A stretch of 64,000 nucleotides of DNA from Onthophagus taurus (taxonomy: Eukaryota; Arthropoda; Insecta; Coleoptera; Scarabaeidae): positions 38,259,001 through 38,323,000 of the forward strand of contig NC_091972.1 in assembly GCF_036711975.1 (NCBI RefSeq), written 5' to 3'. Shown here one piece after another: positions 1-11,094 of this stretch. The translations under genes and the position numbers were made by a program. The stretch's first letter is position 1, and each line of letters begins with the position of its first letter. The notes below the pieces were generated by a model, which did not search any database, was not told the origin of the DNA, and saw only the letters and a program-made list of their open reading frames with translations.

Positions 1-1190
1 CTAAATCTAGTTATGGATTTTGATTTTTGGGTTCATTATAAACAATTTATTTCGAAAACATTTCTCTCCGTGTCCTTTAGCTTTCGAGTTATAATCCATT
101 TTAATAATAAAAACGTTCAACATTGATATTTTGGGGACTTTCGCTTTGTAATTAAAATATGGTTAGAACTAACCTAAATCTGGTTATGGATTTTGATTTT
201 TGGGTTCATTACAAACAATTTACTTCTAAAATATTTTTCTTCGTCACCGTTAGCTTTTGAGTTATGCGCCACTTTAATAACGAAAACATTCAATTTTGAT
301 ATTTTGTTGATTTCCACTTTCCAGCTTAGATATAGTTACAACTACATTGAATCTGGTTATGGATTTTGATTTTTGGGTTCATTATAAACAATTTATTTCT
401 AAAACATTTCTCTCCGTGTCCTTTAGCTTACCAGTTATAATCCATTTTAATAATAAAAATGTACAACATTGATATTTTGGGGGCTTTCGCTTGTAATTAA
501 AATATGGTTAGAACCAGCCTAAATCTGGTTATGGATTTTGATTTTTGGGTTTATTATAAACAATTTATTTCTAAAACAATTCTCTCTGTGACTTTTAGCT
601 TTCGAGTTATATCCATTTTAATAATAAAAACGTTCAACATTAATATTTTCAGGATTTTAGCTTTGTACTTAAAATATGGTAAGAACCAACCTAAATCTAC
701 ATAGTTATGGATTTTGATTTTTGGGTTCATTACAAACAATTTATTTCTAAAATATTTTTCTTCGTCACCGTTCATTTTTGAGTTATGAGCCACTTTAATA
801 ACGAAAACATTCAATTTTGATATTTTGATGATTTTTACTTTCCAACTAAGATATAGTTACAACTACATTGAATCTGGTTATGGGTTATGTCTTCATGAGT
901 CGTTATAAACAATTTATTTCCAAAACATTTTTCTCCGTCACCTTTAGTGTTCGAGTTATAATCCATTTTAATAATAAAAACGTTCACCATTAATATTTTG
1001 GGGACTTTCCAGGGGACAACCAGCCTAAATCTGTTTATGGATTTTGATTTTTGGGTTCATTATAAACAATTTATTTCTAAAACGTTTCTCTCCGTGACCT
1101 TTACCTTTCGAGTTATAATCCATTTTAATAATAAAAACGTTCAACTTTGGTATTTTGACGATTTTCACTTTGTAATTAGAATATGGTTAA
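1..1190. repeat. ~172 bp satellite, seven monomers with three-monomer higher-order pattern
   Basis: Monomers begin near 1, 174, 346, 518, 690, 867 and 1024. Each opens with a variant of CTAAATCTGGTTATGGATTT and contains ATAAACAATTTATTTC about 40 bases in. Monomers 2 and 5 share private variants: TTCTTCGTCACCGTT, GAGTTATG(C/A)GCCACTTTAATAACG and the tail GATATAGTTACAACTACATT. The others carry CTCCGTG and ATCCATTTTAATAATAAAA. The array is therefore an A-B-C higher-order repeat of about 517 bp rather than a simple monomer array. The last monomers are shortened and decay after 1190. Short frames inside (for example 504-704) are artefacts of the repeat. Confidence 0.9.
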
Positions 1191-1489
1191 AAAGCTCAAG
1201 CAAAAACCTAAAAAGCTATCAGGTGTGCTCTAGGACAGTGACTGCAATCAAGCAATTAAAAACTGCTATGGTCTGACAATCAGGAAAAATACGGGTTTTA
1301 TAGAATAATGTGAATTTCTCTAAGGGCTTCGTATTTTCATGTACTTTCCTGAGTTTCGAACGTGATCAAGCTAAAAACCGAAAGTTATGAGTGCTCCAAT
1401 TGTGCTATGCCAACCTTTTGTTGTGCATAACATACTTATCAATTAGAACTAAAAATCGTTATGATAATATAAGCTGTTTAGATTAGTAA
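1191..1489. other. unassigned AT-rich gap between two satellites
   Basis: No coding region or recognisable repeat was seen. It separates the 172 bp satellite from the 363 bp satellite. Confidence 0.5.
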
Positions 1490-2146
1490 ACAGAATAAAA
1501 TGAAAAAAATTGAAAGAATCCTAAAGGTCAGAAATAGATCTTTTCATGAGTATGAAAATTTCCCAAAGTGTTAATAAAAGTGTTCTCTTTCCAATAAACC
1601 AACCCGTTTTGAAAAATAAGTTTTAGTTTTTGAGAAAACAATATTTGAGGTTTTGATGAAATTGTCGATGTTGTAATTTTCATCGATAATTTTCAAAATT
1701 CGCTATAAAGTTAATTTCTTGAAGGATCCTTGTGGAAATATCACCAATTATTAATTAAAGTATCCTCTTTTTAATGCAATAAGCCGTTTTGAAAAATCAC
1801 CTTTAGTTTTTGAGAAATAAATTTTTGAAATGATCGACAATTTTTTCGAATTTTGCCATTTTCGTCGATTAAATTCTAATAATTCGCATAAAATCGATTT
1901 CTTGGAATATGAGTATGAAAATTTTCCAAAGTTTTAATAAAAGTGTCCTCTTTCTAATGAATCAACCCGTTTTGAAAAATGACTTTTGGTTTTTGAGAAA
2001 ACAATATTTGAAGTTTTGATAAAATTTTCGATGTTGCAATTTTCATCGATAACTTTCAAAATTCGCTATAAAATTAATTTTTTGAAGGATTCTTGTGGAA
2101 ATATCACCAATTACTAATTAAAATATCTTCTTTGTAGAGTGTCATT
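1490..2146. repeat. 363 bp dimeric satellite, block 1
   Basis: The anchor GAAGGAT..CTTGTGGAAATATCACC occurs at 1721 and 2084, exactly 363 bp apart. Each 363 bp unit has two related halves of about 181 bp. Both halves share TCCTCTTT followed by TTTTGAAAAAT.ACTTTTAGTTTTTGAGAAA. The same satellite fills 5749-7885. Confidence 0.9.
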
Positions 2147-2189
2147 AGTTATAATTATTGGATAAAATAATCTCCTTAAATCATACAAG

Positions 2190-2890
2190 TTCAGAAAATT
2201 AATTCCCTCCGTTTTGGAAACAATGATGTCGAATATCTTCTTATTTTAAGACATCTGCTTTTTTTTCTGCCCTGTCTTACGGTTAAGTTGTGTTCTGTTA
2301 ATGACCTTAGTGTCGTCGCCTCCGCTGTTCTCAAGATTCTTTTTATGGTAGCATTTTGTTCTCTTGTCTCTATCATGTTTATTCTTGTACAGGTCTTATA
2401 CATATATGCTGACCTTGTTTTCTAAGGACATATACTTGTATTGCCAATTTATGTTAATCAGGTAACTTGATATTAGACAGTCTCTTTGTTTTATGCCGGT
2501 TTGTATGAGTACTCTACTTGTCATTTTGCGTCTCTTTCTTTGTCTTATTCTCGACAATACAGAGTCTATCTTTAACCTTTTTTTAAGCCTTGCTGCTCCT
2601 CACAGCTACCGAAAGCTTCCTGAAATTTCTTCTTCGAAAATCTTTGAAAATAGCTTCAATGTCGAGCTTATTCTATAATAGTTCTCTAGATCTGTTAATT
2701 ATAAATTGTCACGTACATGATATAATCTATCTGCTATCTGGACTTATTGCACAATCTAAAATTAAAGAAATAGGAATTCACCGATCCTTGCAGCATCTTC
2801 AGATGATGCAGTATGTTCTGCTGTACCTTTTGCATAATGTCTCTGCTGTTGGTGTTTACCCATTAGTAGTAATACAATGTGGTCAATTGG
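2190..2890 (-). pseudogene. non-LTR retrotransposon reverse transcriptase remnant
   Basis: On the minus strand near 2500 the translation TGIKQRDCLISSYLIN resembles the RT motif G-x-x-Q-G-D-x-L-S-P-x-L-F-N with several substitutions. Further on (2403-2191) a 70-residue frame carries ILRTAEATTLRSL, like the segment after the catalytic domain in RTE-like and related non-LTR elements (TAEM-x-TLR). Frames are broken in several places and the catalytic YxDD box is not visible. This is an old 5'-truncated insert, and the assignment rests on short motifs only. Confidence 0.4.
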
Positions 2891-3187
2891 ATTGCAAACC
2901 GAAAGCTCTAATTCCGTGATAAATCGTTCGAAGGATTACAACTCAAACTTTGTTATTAACCCAACATTCTTATCTCTTTGTGGAGAAGAATTTATAGTGG
3001 GTTAATTTCTCATAACATAAATATTTAAATATTAAGTTTAGATGTGCTTGATACGTATAAAATTTACTTAAAATGATGACTAAAGGGTTAATAAAAATCC
3101 CATTTTATTTCACTTATACCATTCTAAATATTTAATATCCTTCATAAATGCATATTTAATATTTTCTTACGTCAGCCTTTATGTACT
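2891..3187. other. intergenic, upstream of odorant receptor
   Basis: AT-rich sequence with no coding signal seen. Confidence 0.5.
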
Positions 3188-3194
3188 TATAAAA
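3188..3194 (+). promoter_or_regulatory. TATA box candidate of the odorant receptor gene
   Basis: TATAAAA lies 50-56 bp before the ATG at 3244. This would place transcription start near 3218 and give a short 5' UTR. The evidence is motif and spacing only. Confidence 0.35.
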
Positions 3195-3243
3195 CGTGGA
3201 ACATCGTTAAATACATTAGTTTTAACTAAAATTTCTTTTCGAA

Positions 3244-4349
3244 ATGGCTAAAACTTTTGGTTATTACCTAATCGAAGAAAATATTCAAAAATTAATCGCT
3301 TTCCCAGCTACGAATGGGATACATTATTGCGCTTGTGTTTTTGTGGTGTTTATTAACATGGGGTTAGCTGTTACTAAAAGCGAATTTATTCGTGAGTATT
3401 CCCAATATTTGGTTTCATACAAAAATTTTTATTTATTTTCAGAATCTCACATTCCTATTCTCATCTTAATGAGTTGTCTCACATTCCTATCTATTCAGAT
3501 TGTTTTTATAAATCGAAGGGAACAATTTTTTGAATTAATCGGTTTATTGATTGATTTCAACAAGTTTGGGGTTCCTCCGAAATTGAAATTTGTCGACAAT
3601 CTTATTAAAATGTTTATAAAATTGGTTCGCATTTTCACTTTTTCTGCAACTTTCGTAGCATCTAATTGGATAATTTTTGAGAATTCTTCAAAAATTAAAG
3701 AAATTAATCAATTTAATTATACTATTTTAAATTCGGTTATGAATTATTACCATCCCTCAACGATTAATTTATTTATTGTTTTGTTTCAAATATTTTCGTG
3801 CGTTCTCTTTATTAAAATTTCATTTATGTTAGTTATTTTATATTATTATATAATTGAGATGATCAATATCCGTTTGGAACATATCACGTGTTTACTCGAT
3901 GATATTCATTTTATATATGATCAAAAGGAGAGTGGGGAATTTCGAAATGTTATTATTTATCATCAAGAAATTTTTAAACTTTTCAAACATACAACGATGT
4001 TTATAAATTCTTTGGTGGTACCCCAAGGTTTTTATTACATGGCTTGTATTGTTATATCAGCTTCGAAATTATATACAGCGTTTGATGTGGAAGGGTTCCT
4101 CATTTTAATTTTTGCTGCTACTATGTTGGTTATTCTTCATTCGAGGGGACAAAGTCTAATTTATACAGTGAGTTAATTTTATATGCTATTTTTTAATAAT
4201 TAATTTATTATCTTTTTTAGAGTCTATTAATACCTGATTCTATTTACAACTTAAATTGGTACCAAGCCGATTTGAGTATCCAAAAAGACGTTTTAATATT
4301 TCTTTGTTTGGCTCAATTTAGTTTTAGAATTAAATCTTTGTTTTTTTAA
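3244..4349 (+). CDS. insect odorant receptor (7tm_6 family), two exons, probably C-terminally truncated
   Basis: The exons I infer are 3244-4167 and 4221-4349. The donor GTGAGT follows codon 308 and the acceptor TTTTTTAG ends at 4220. The intron is 53 bp and phase 0, and the product is 350 residues. About six hydrophobic spans are visible, near residues 27-47, 70-89, 125-145, 172-203, 257-280 and 285-299. The stretch IIYHQEIFKLF (237-247) matches the conserved loop of insect odorant receptors. The second exon supplies the family's C-terminal signature, with NWYQADLSIQKDVLIFL followed by CLAQF. Family members usually run about 30 residues past this point. Here a TAA follows LFF inside a T7 run, and a one-base shift would open KEINVANTLIV, which resembles the missing tail. 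It is either a recent frameshift pseudogene or a receptor with an unseen last exon. Such receptors act in olfactory neuron membranes with the Orco co-receptor. Confidence 0.8.
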
Positions 4350-5359
4350 AGAAATAAATGTTGCAAATACTTTAATCGTTTCTAATTCTTAATGTTATTT
4401 TGACTTTCCTTTACGCCTTTTAAAAGTAATGATTGTAAAAGATATTTTTCAAGCAGCATAAATAATTTATATCTACACCAAGAGGTAATATATTAATCCC
4501 TGTTTAGACAGCGTTGTCATGTACTGGCAATTAGTCGGTCGGAAGTGCCTTGGAGCAACATGTCTTGCGACACGACTTGGTCCATGGAAGACGCATAGCG
4601 TCCCGACGCCTTAAAATAGATGCTTAAATGTCTCCGAAATTCACCAACGGCAGCGACGACAGTTTCTTTAACGACCCATGATGACAAATCGCGTTAATTT
4701 ACGAGTCGATTTTCATTTTAAAACAACAAAAACTATGTTAAGAATAATAAGAATAACAAAGAATAATGACTAAGAAAATATTTTGCTTAAAACATTGTTT
4801 TTTTGTCTTAAAACAATTTTTTTCTAAATAAATTCTTTTTTGATTTTAAATATTATGTAAATAGAAAATAGCGATGACAACTGCAGTATTAAAATTGTGA
4901 TGTATTTTTGAACAGTTAAAGTTTAAATGCACTTAACGTTTGCGATTGTGCCAAAATTCATAATTCAATTCGGTCCTAGATTGTTGGGCGTGTCAACAAG
5001 TTTATTGGTAGCCGGTGGACGCGGTTTTACGGCTAGAAATAAGTGCAATTAGGTCACGAAAAGAAGCAGTTATGTAGCCGGAGTCCAATTCAAAATTAGA
5101 TGCGGACCATAATTGCTAATTTACTGAACCGTATGAGATCAAACACTCATCAGGCAACCCTTTGATACAAGATACTCCCATAAATATGTCAGTATTTATA
5201 CAGTGAACTTTACAAAAGTGAGAACAAGGAGATTCACCAAACAATTTTCAACTTAGTTTTTTTTTTAAATTTAAAGTTGAGTCTTTTCTACGTCAAAATC
5301 AAATCAAATTCATTGTTTATTGTTATCACAACATCACTTGAGGAAGGAGTTTTTTTGTA
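4350..5359. other. no gene seen
   Basis: The 3' flank of the receptor gene, followed by a moderately GC-rich stretch near 4500-4700 and 4980-5170. Neither could be assigned. No ORF or repeat family was recognised. Confidence 0.5.
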
Positions 5360-5389
5360 ATAGTAGAGTTTTGTACCTGGTAGGGAACA

Positions 5390-5600
5390 TTGGAAACGCT
5401 GAAAACATCAAATATGGAGGAGAACTACCGCTCAATAAGCTTACTATCACACTTATGTAAGCTTATGATAAGAATGATCACAAGCCGACTCACAACAAAA
5501 CTGGACGACTACCAACCAGTGGAATATGCTGGCTTCCGAAGAAGGTTTGGCACGTCAGACCATCTACAACAATCCGAACACTTATCGAAAATTTTAACAG
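5390..5600 (+). pseudogene. non-LTR reverse transcriptase fragment
   Basis: The frame carries NYRSISLLSHLCKLMIRMI, then DDYQPVEYAGFRRRFGTSDHLQ. This is the NYRPISLLS...QP.E.AGFR..fsT.DHL segment (RT motifs 1-2) of RTE/jockey-like non-LTR elements. Only about 60 residues survive, and a hammerhead-bearing repeat and the 363 bp satellite follow at once. It is non-functional. Confidence 0.7.
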
Positions 5601-5676
5601 TATTTCTTTCCATCTTGGTGAATTAATTAAATAAGTAAAATAACTATGTTTGAGATGGATAATTTTTATTTTTCGG

Positions 5677-5718
5677 CTCTACCGGTTTCGACTACTATTT
5701 TGTAGTCATCTTCAGGAG
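5677..5718 (-). ncRNA. hammerhead-like ribozyme motif
   Basis: Read on the minus strand: CTC, CTGAAGA (5715-5709), one unpaired T, a perfect 6 bp helix GACTAC/GTAGTC with a 6-base loop, GAAA (5689-5686), the palindromic ACCGGT segment, A as the cleavage-site base, then GAG pairing with CTC as helix I. All core blocks of a type I hammerhead are in order. Helix III has no loop, so it could only form between two molecules. The extra base before helix II departs from the consensus. Function is inferred. Confidence 0.5.
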
Positions 5719-5748
5719 AACATTAGCCACGTCAATTTTACTGCAACG

Positions 5749-7885
5749 TATAAAATCCATTTGTTGGAATATGATTAATAAAAGTGTCCTCTTTCCAATG
5801 AACCAACCCGTTTTGAAAAATAACTTTTAGTTTTTGATAAAATTTTCGATGTTGCAATTTTCATCGATAACTTCCAAAATTCGCTACAAAATTCATTTCT
5901 TGAAGGATGCTTGTGGAAATATCACCGATTATTAATTAAAGCATCCTCTTTTTAATGCAAAAAATCACTTTGAAAAATCGGTTTTAGTTCTTGAGAAATA
6001 AATTTTTGAAATAATCGACAATTTTTTGGAATGTTGCTATTTCCGCCGATTAAGTTTTAAAAATTCGTATCAAATTCATTTCTTGGAATATGAGTATGAA
6101 AATTTCCCAAAGTGTTAATAAGAGTGTCCTCTTTCCAATTAAGCAACCCATTTTGAAAAATAACTTTTAGGTTTTGAGAAAACAATATTTAAAGTTGTGA
6201 TAAAATTTTTGATGTTGCAATATATATCTATAATTTTCAAAATTCACTATAAAATTAATTTCATGAAGGATACTTGTGGAAATATCACCAATTATTAATT
6301 AAAGTATCCTCTTTTTAATGCAAAAAGCCATTTTGAAAAATCACTTTTAGTTCTTGAGAAATAAATTGTTGAAATAATCGTCAATTTTTTCGTTTTTTGC
6401 AATTTTCACCGATTAAGTTTTAAAAATTCGGATATAATCCCCTTCTTTTAATATGAGTATGAAAATTTGCCAAAGTGCTAATAAGAGTGTCCTCTTTCCA
6501 GTGAACCAATACGTTTTGAAAAATAACTTTTAGTTTTTGAGAAAACAATATTTGAAGTTTTGATAAAATTTTCGATATTGCAATTTTCATCGATAACTTT
6601 CAAAATTCGCTATAAAATTCATTTCTTGAAGGATCCTTGTGGAAATATCACCAATCATTAATTAAAGTATCCTCTTTTTAATGCAAAAAGCAGTTTTGAA
6701 AAATCGATGTTAGTTTTTGAGAAATAAATTTTAAAAATGATCGAGAATTTTTTCGAATTTTACAATTTTCGCCGATTAAGTTTTAAAAATTCGTATAAAA
6801 TCCATTTCTTGGAATATAAGTATGAAAATTTCCCAAAATGTTAATAAGAGTGTCCTCTTTCCAATAAACCAACACGTTTTGAAAAATACCTATTCGTTTT
6901 TGAGAAAACAATATTTGAAGTTTTGATAAAATTTTCGATGTTGCAATTTTCATCGATAATTTTCAAAATTCGCTATGAAATTCATTTCTTGAAGAATCCT
7001 TGTGGAAATGTCACCAATTATTTATTAAAGTATCCTCTTTTTAATGCAACAAGCAGTTTTGAAAAATCGCTTTTAGTTTTTGAGAAATAAATTTAACAAA
7101 TGATCGTCAATTTTTTCGAATTTTGCAATTTTCGCCGATTAAGTTTTAAAAATTCGTATAAAATCCATTTCTTGGAATATGAGTATGAAAATTTCCCAAA
7201 GTGTTAATAAAAGTGTCCTCTTCCAATGAACCAACACGTTTTGAAAAATAACTTTTAGTTTTTGAGAAAACAATATTTGAAGTTTTGATAAAATTTTCGA
7301 TGTTGCAATTTTCATCGATAACTTCCAAAATTCGCTACAAAATTCATTTCTTGAGGGATGCTTGTGGAAATATCACCGATTATTAATTAAAGCATCCTCT
7401 TTTTAATGCAAAAAGTCACTTTGAAAAATCGGTTTTAGTTCTTGAGAAATAAATTTTTGAAATAATCGACAATTTTTTGGAATGTTGCTATTTCCGCCGA
7501 TTAAGTTTTAAAAATTCGTATGAAATCCAGTTCTTGGAATATGAGTATGAAAATTTCCCGAAATGGTAATAAAAGTGTCTTCTTTCCAATGAACCAACCC
7601 GTTCTGCAAAATAGCTTTTAGTATTTGACAAAACAATATTTGAAGTTTTGATAAAATTTCCGATGTTGCAATTTTCATCGATAATTTTCAAACTTCGCTA
7701 TAAAATTAATTTCTTAAAGGATCTTTGTGGAAATATCACCAATTATTAATTAAAGTATCCTCTTTTTAATGCAAAAAGCCATTTTGAAAAATCACTTTTA
7801 GTTCTTGAGAAATAAATTTTTGAAATGATCGACAATTTTTTCGAATCTTGCAATTTTCGCCAAAATTCGTATAAAATCCATCTTG
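5749..7885. repeat. 363 bp dimeric satellite, block 2, about six units
   Basis: Anchor GAAGGAT (or a variant) occurs at 5902, 6265, 6628, 6991, 7353 and 7716. The spacings are 363, 363, 363, 362 and 363 bp. Each unit consists of two diverged halves of about 181 bp. Minus-strand frames at 7146-7328 and 7488-7691 are the same satellite read as protein and are not genes. Confidence 0.95.
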
Positions 7886-9571
7886 CATAGATTTGAAATC
7901 AAAATGGAACGATTGAAGTTGTTGTCGAGTTACCTTTAGATTGTATAAAAGTTTTGACAACAAAGGAAGTCATCATAGCATGGTTGACAAACCACGTGAC
8001 TATTTTTGTCAGGTTGCCTCATATCATCGCAGAAGAACTTGTTTTGCAGGCTTATTTTAAATATGTAAAACAACATGGCTGAACGCGGCTTTTAAAACTT
8101 GCCATTATCCAATAACACAATTAGTTGGATCAACTGGATTGCAGTTAGATGACGTTATGGATATTTTGCAACATTGATACAAAATATCCAAATATTTATA
8201 ATATCGGCTTGGATGAATGTACAATCATTTTCTTTATCTATTACACGTCATATTTTGAAATCATCTTCATATAGGCCCTATTTACTGTGCTTTTTAACAT
8301 TAAACAGAGCACTGGTTTCAAATAGGAGTGTTGTTAGATGATAACATCGATAACTGACAATAAGAAGGATATCAGAACTGCTCCGCTCGCTTGTTAAACT
8401 GATATAAAACGAGTTTAGGTCATTACTGAACACTAAGAAGTGTTGGTCAAGATACTTAATTAAAAAAAAAACAAAAATTAGAGAAATCTTTTTGCTCCAA
8501 ATTTCTAATGTAGGTATTATACATTTGCATTCATACAAATAGAACTTAGAACATTGTGTTGGAGACAACAAAAAAGAGAGCCCAAAAGTCTTGGATTGGG
8601 TTACGTTATGTAGATTTGGAGTTAACTTGGATTTCTATCAAATTCATATCACAATAGATTGAGATGTTTGTTGTGGTTTTGCCTTATTTTTAGGGTTGCA
8701 TTGGTTTGGGATTTAATTGGCATGCTTTAAAGTTGAGTTAGTTTGTGGTTAAGTTCATTCGGGGTTAGGTTAGCTTGCTTTGAGTTAGAGTGAGTTGCTT
8801 TAGAGTTGCATTCGGTTATTTAGGGTTAGATTTCCAAATAGAGGTTTAACATACTATAGGGTTGAATTGGTTTGCTTTAGGGATAGGTTACTATGTGGTT
8901 GAGTTGCTTTGAAGTTTGTTTGTGTTGAGATTAAATTACTTTGTAGATATGTTCCTTTGAAGTTAAGTTAGCTTGATTTGAGTTGGATTGCTTTATGGTC
9001 ACTTCATTTATTGCAAGAAATTAGAGTCGAATTTGAATCGGAGTTACATGAGGCTATATGCGATGAGATAGCATTAAAAATACCCATTTGATCTACTATA
9101 GACGGTTTATGGATGGTAGTGAAGACTTAGATATGTAAGAGGCTATTATTTTGTAAAATATCGCAACAGCAGCAAAGAAATTTTTTTGTATAGAAGGAGA
9201 GAGCTTATCAAGTTACCTTGTGATAACAGTTTGAAAGCAAAATTTGACAGCATGAAATTGGGAGAATTTTGAATTTATGATATTAATAAGTCAAAATTGT
9301 GAATTCACTTCTATCTCGACACAGCCATACTGCAGTATATTTGCTGAAGTTATGAAAAAATCTTAGGATGCGTATAAATGCATCGTTGTTAATGTAGTTA
9401 TAGAAAACGGTCAAGGAACTAGACCAAAAAGATATGATAACTTATGGCTGCTCTATTCATATATTTAATTTTTTAACCCGTGACTTACAAGGAAATTTAA
9501 TAATTCCAGAAATTAAGAGTAACATAAAAACAGTACTATTTCGCAAACGCCAAATATAAAGAAGCCCTTAG

Positions 9572-10318
9572 ATCTTCTTTAATTCTACCGCAAGCTATTC
9601 GTTGGGATACTGTGGCGGACTGCTTGGAAAATTATTTAAAAAGCTTGCCGATTTTATACAGCATTTGTTCGGCAAACAGAGTAGCAATTGACAAAGATAT
9701 TATCAAACTTGTAAATGGTTCAGATTTAAAGATAACCGTTCAAGATTATCTTAAAAAATTGAAATGTATTGCTGTAGCACTAGACCGTGTACAAAGTAGT
9801 TCATGTATTATAAGCGAAGATACTGAAATTTGGGTAAAATTATTAAAATCATTTAAAGACGAACTTATTAATGGTAAATTTAACGAAATGGATGTACAGA
9901 AAGGTCAAGACCGCTTAGAAATGGCGTTAACTCAAGTTCATTATTTAGCCAATATACTAGATCATCGGTGTAGAGGAGCAAATCTCAATCAGGGATAATT
10001 AGATATTGCAAGGGAATATGTGGAGATGCATTATCCAGAAGTGTTACCGACTATCATAAACAGATGTATATGTTTTCAAAACAATTAATAGATAATGTCA
10101 AACCGTTAGCCTGGTGGAAGTCTATTAGCTCTTTGGATCCTATTACAATCAAATTAATTCAACAGCTACATACTGCGGTAGCATCATATGCCAATAGTGA
10201 GCGACTTTTTTCATCCTATATACAATCCACCTTAAGAAATAGATTAGGAAATGATAAAGCAGCAAAATTAGTCTGTATATTTACAGAAATAATTGCATTT
10301 AGCAGAAACGATGAATGA
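9572..10318 (+). pseudogene. hAT transposase remnant (C-terminal half)
   Basis: The frame begins upstream of 9612 without an ATG and runs to a TAA at 9996-9998. It includes ALTQVHYLANILDHRCRG, the segment before the dimerisation domain in BED/ZNF618-like hAT transposases. Reading continues past that stop (IAREYVEMHYPEVLP) and then shifts frame to 10064-10318. That part has PLAWWKSI, then HTAVASYANSERLFSSY and LRNRLGNDKAAKL, the C-terminal hAT dimerisation domain (ERxFS). One stop and at least one frameshift make it non-functional. The N-terminal half upstream is not readable. Confidence 0.8.
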
Positions 10319-10329
10319 TTTTTGTTTAA

Positions 10330-11036
10330 GTTTTGCTTTAGTTGTATTAAGTTTTAGTTTTAATTCGGATTTGGCAATAAACATACCTAAAGAGAAAACA
10401 GAAGTGGAGAACAAAGTGGAAACACTTGGCTCTCTGGAGCAACTAGTTGATGAATCCCAAAAAAATGTTTTTAACTGGTTTTCTGAGAATCGTCTTAGTG
10501 TGAATGAACACAAAACACAGTCCCTAATTTTTTCATTGAGGCCGCAAACTTTAAATGACAATAGCTCAGTTAAATATCTCGGAAATCACCTTGATACCAA
10601 ACTTACATGAGAGGAGCATGTTCTTCATTTCATTAAAAGGTTAAATACCAGTATTTATTTGATTCATAGCTTAGTGAGAGTGGTATCGCCGAAGATGGCA
10701 CTTGCTGCCTATTTTGCACATTTTTATTCTCATATGACGTACGGCATTTTGTGTTGGGGGCATTCTGCTCACGCTTCGCTTGTCTTCCGTACTCAGCGAA
10801 GATGTGTGAGAGTTGTGGCAGGCATGGGTTTCGCGGAGTGTTGCAGGACAAAGTTTATTGAATTTGGAATTCTGACTTTTCCTTGTGAGTACATTTTCAG
10901 TTGTTTGCAAGCAATTTACTTTGTGATCACGTCCAAGTCAGTAAGTTTGGAGTCCATATTGCGCATAAAAATGAAAAATAAAGACGATGTGCATATTGTA
11001 CTAAAAAATTTAAAGGAAATAAATGATATTTTGTAA
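10330..11036 (+). pseudogene. jockey-like reverse transcriptase C-terminal fragment
   Basis: A single frame runs from about 10330 to 11036, broken only by TGA at 10608-10610, where family members have Trp (LT-W-EEHV). Visible blocks are WFSENRLSVNEHKTQ, VKYLGNHLDTKLT, the helical region after the palm, and FRTQRRCVRVVAGM. These are typical of the thumb and connection part of jockey/CR1-type enzymes. The catalytic YxDD lies upstream and is lost. It is inserted into the hAT element just after the transposase stop. Confidence 0.75.
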
Positions 11037-11094
11037 TCATTGTATTTATTTGAACAATTATTCGCTTATTAAACTAAAATTAGAACTAAAACTA

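Larger units (their letters stand above)
7886..11080 (+). mobile_element. hAT-like transposon, copy 1 (full-length but decayed)
   Basis: The left part (7886-9140) and right end (10905-11070) are each matched in the same order and orientation by 13650-15080 and 15195-15345. The two copies therefore share both ends, and copy 2 lacks the middle. The middle here holds hAT transposase remains (9572-10318) and a nested non-LTR fragment (10330-11036). A 350 bp stretch (8640-9000) is a degenerate short-period repeat rich in GGTTAG and GAGTTGCTTT, present in both copies. Exact termini and target duplication were not identified. Confidence 0.6.

Noticed and set aside
1490-7885. Regular spacing suggesting a CRISPR-like array
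   Set aside because: The 363 bp period has no unique spacers and no short palindromic repeats; it is eukaryotic satellite DNA.
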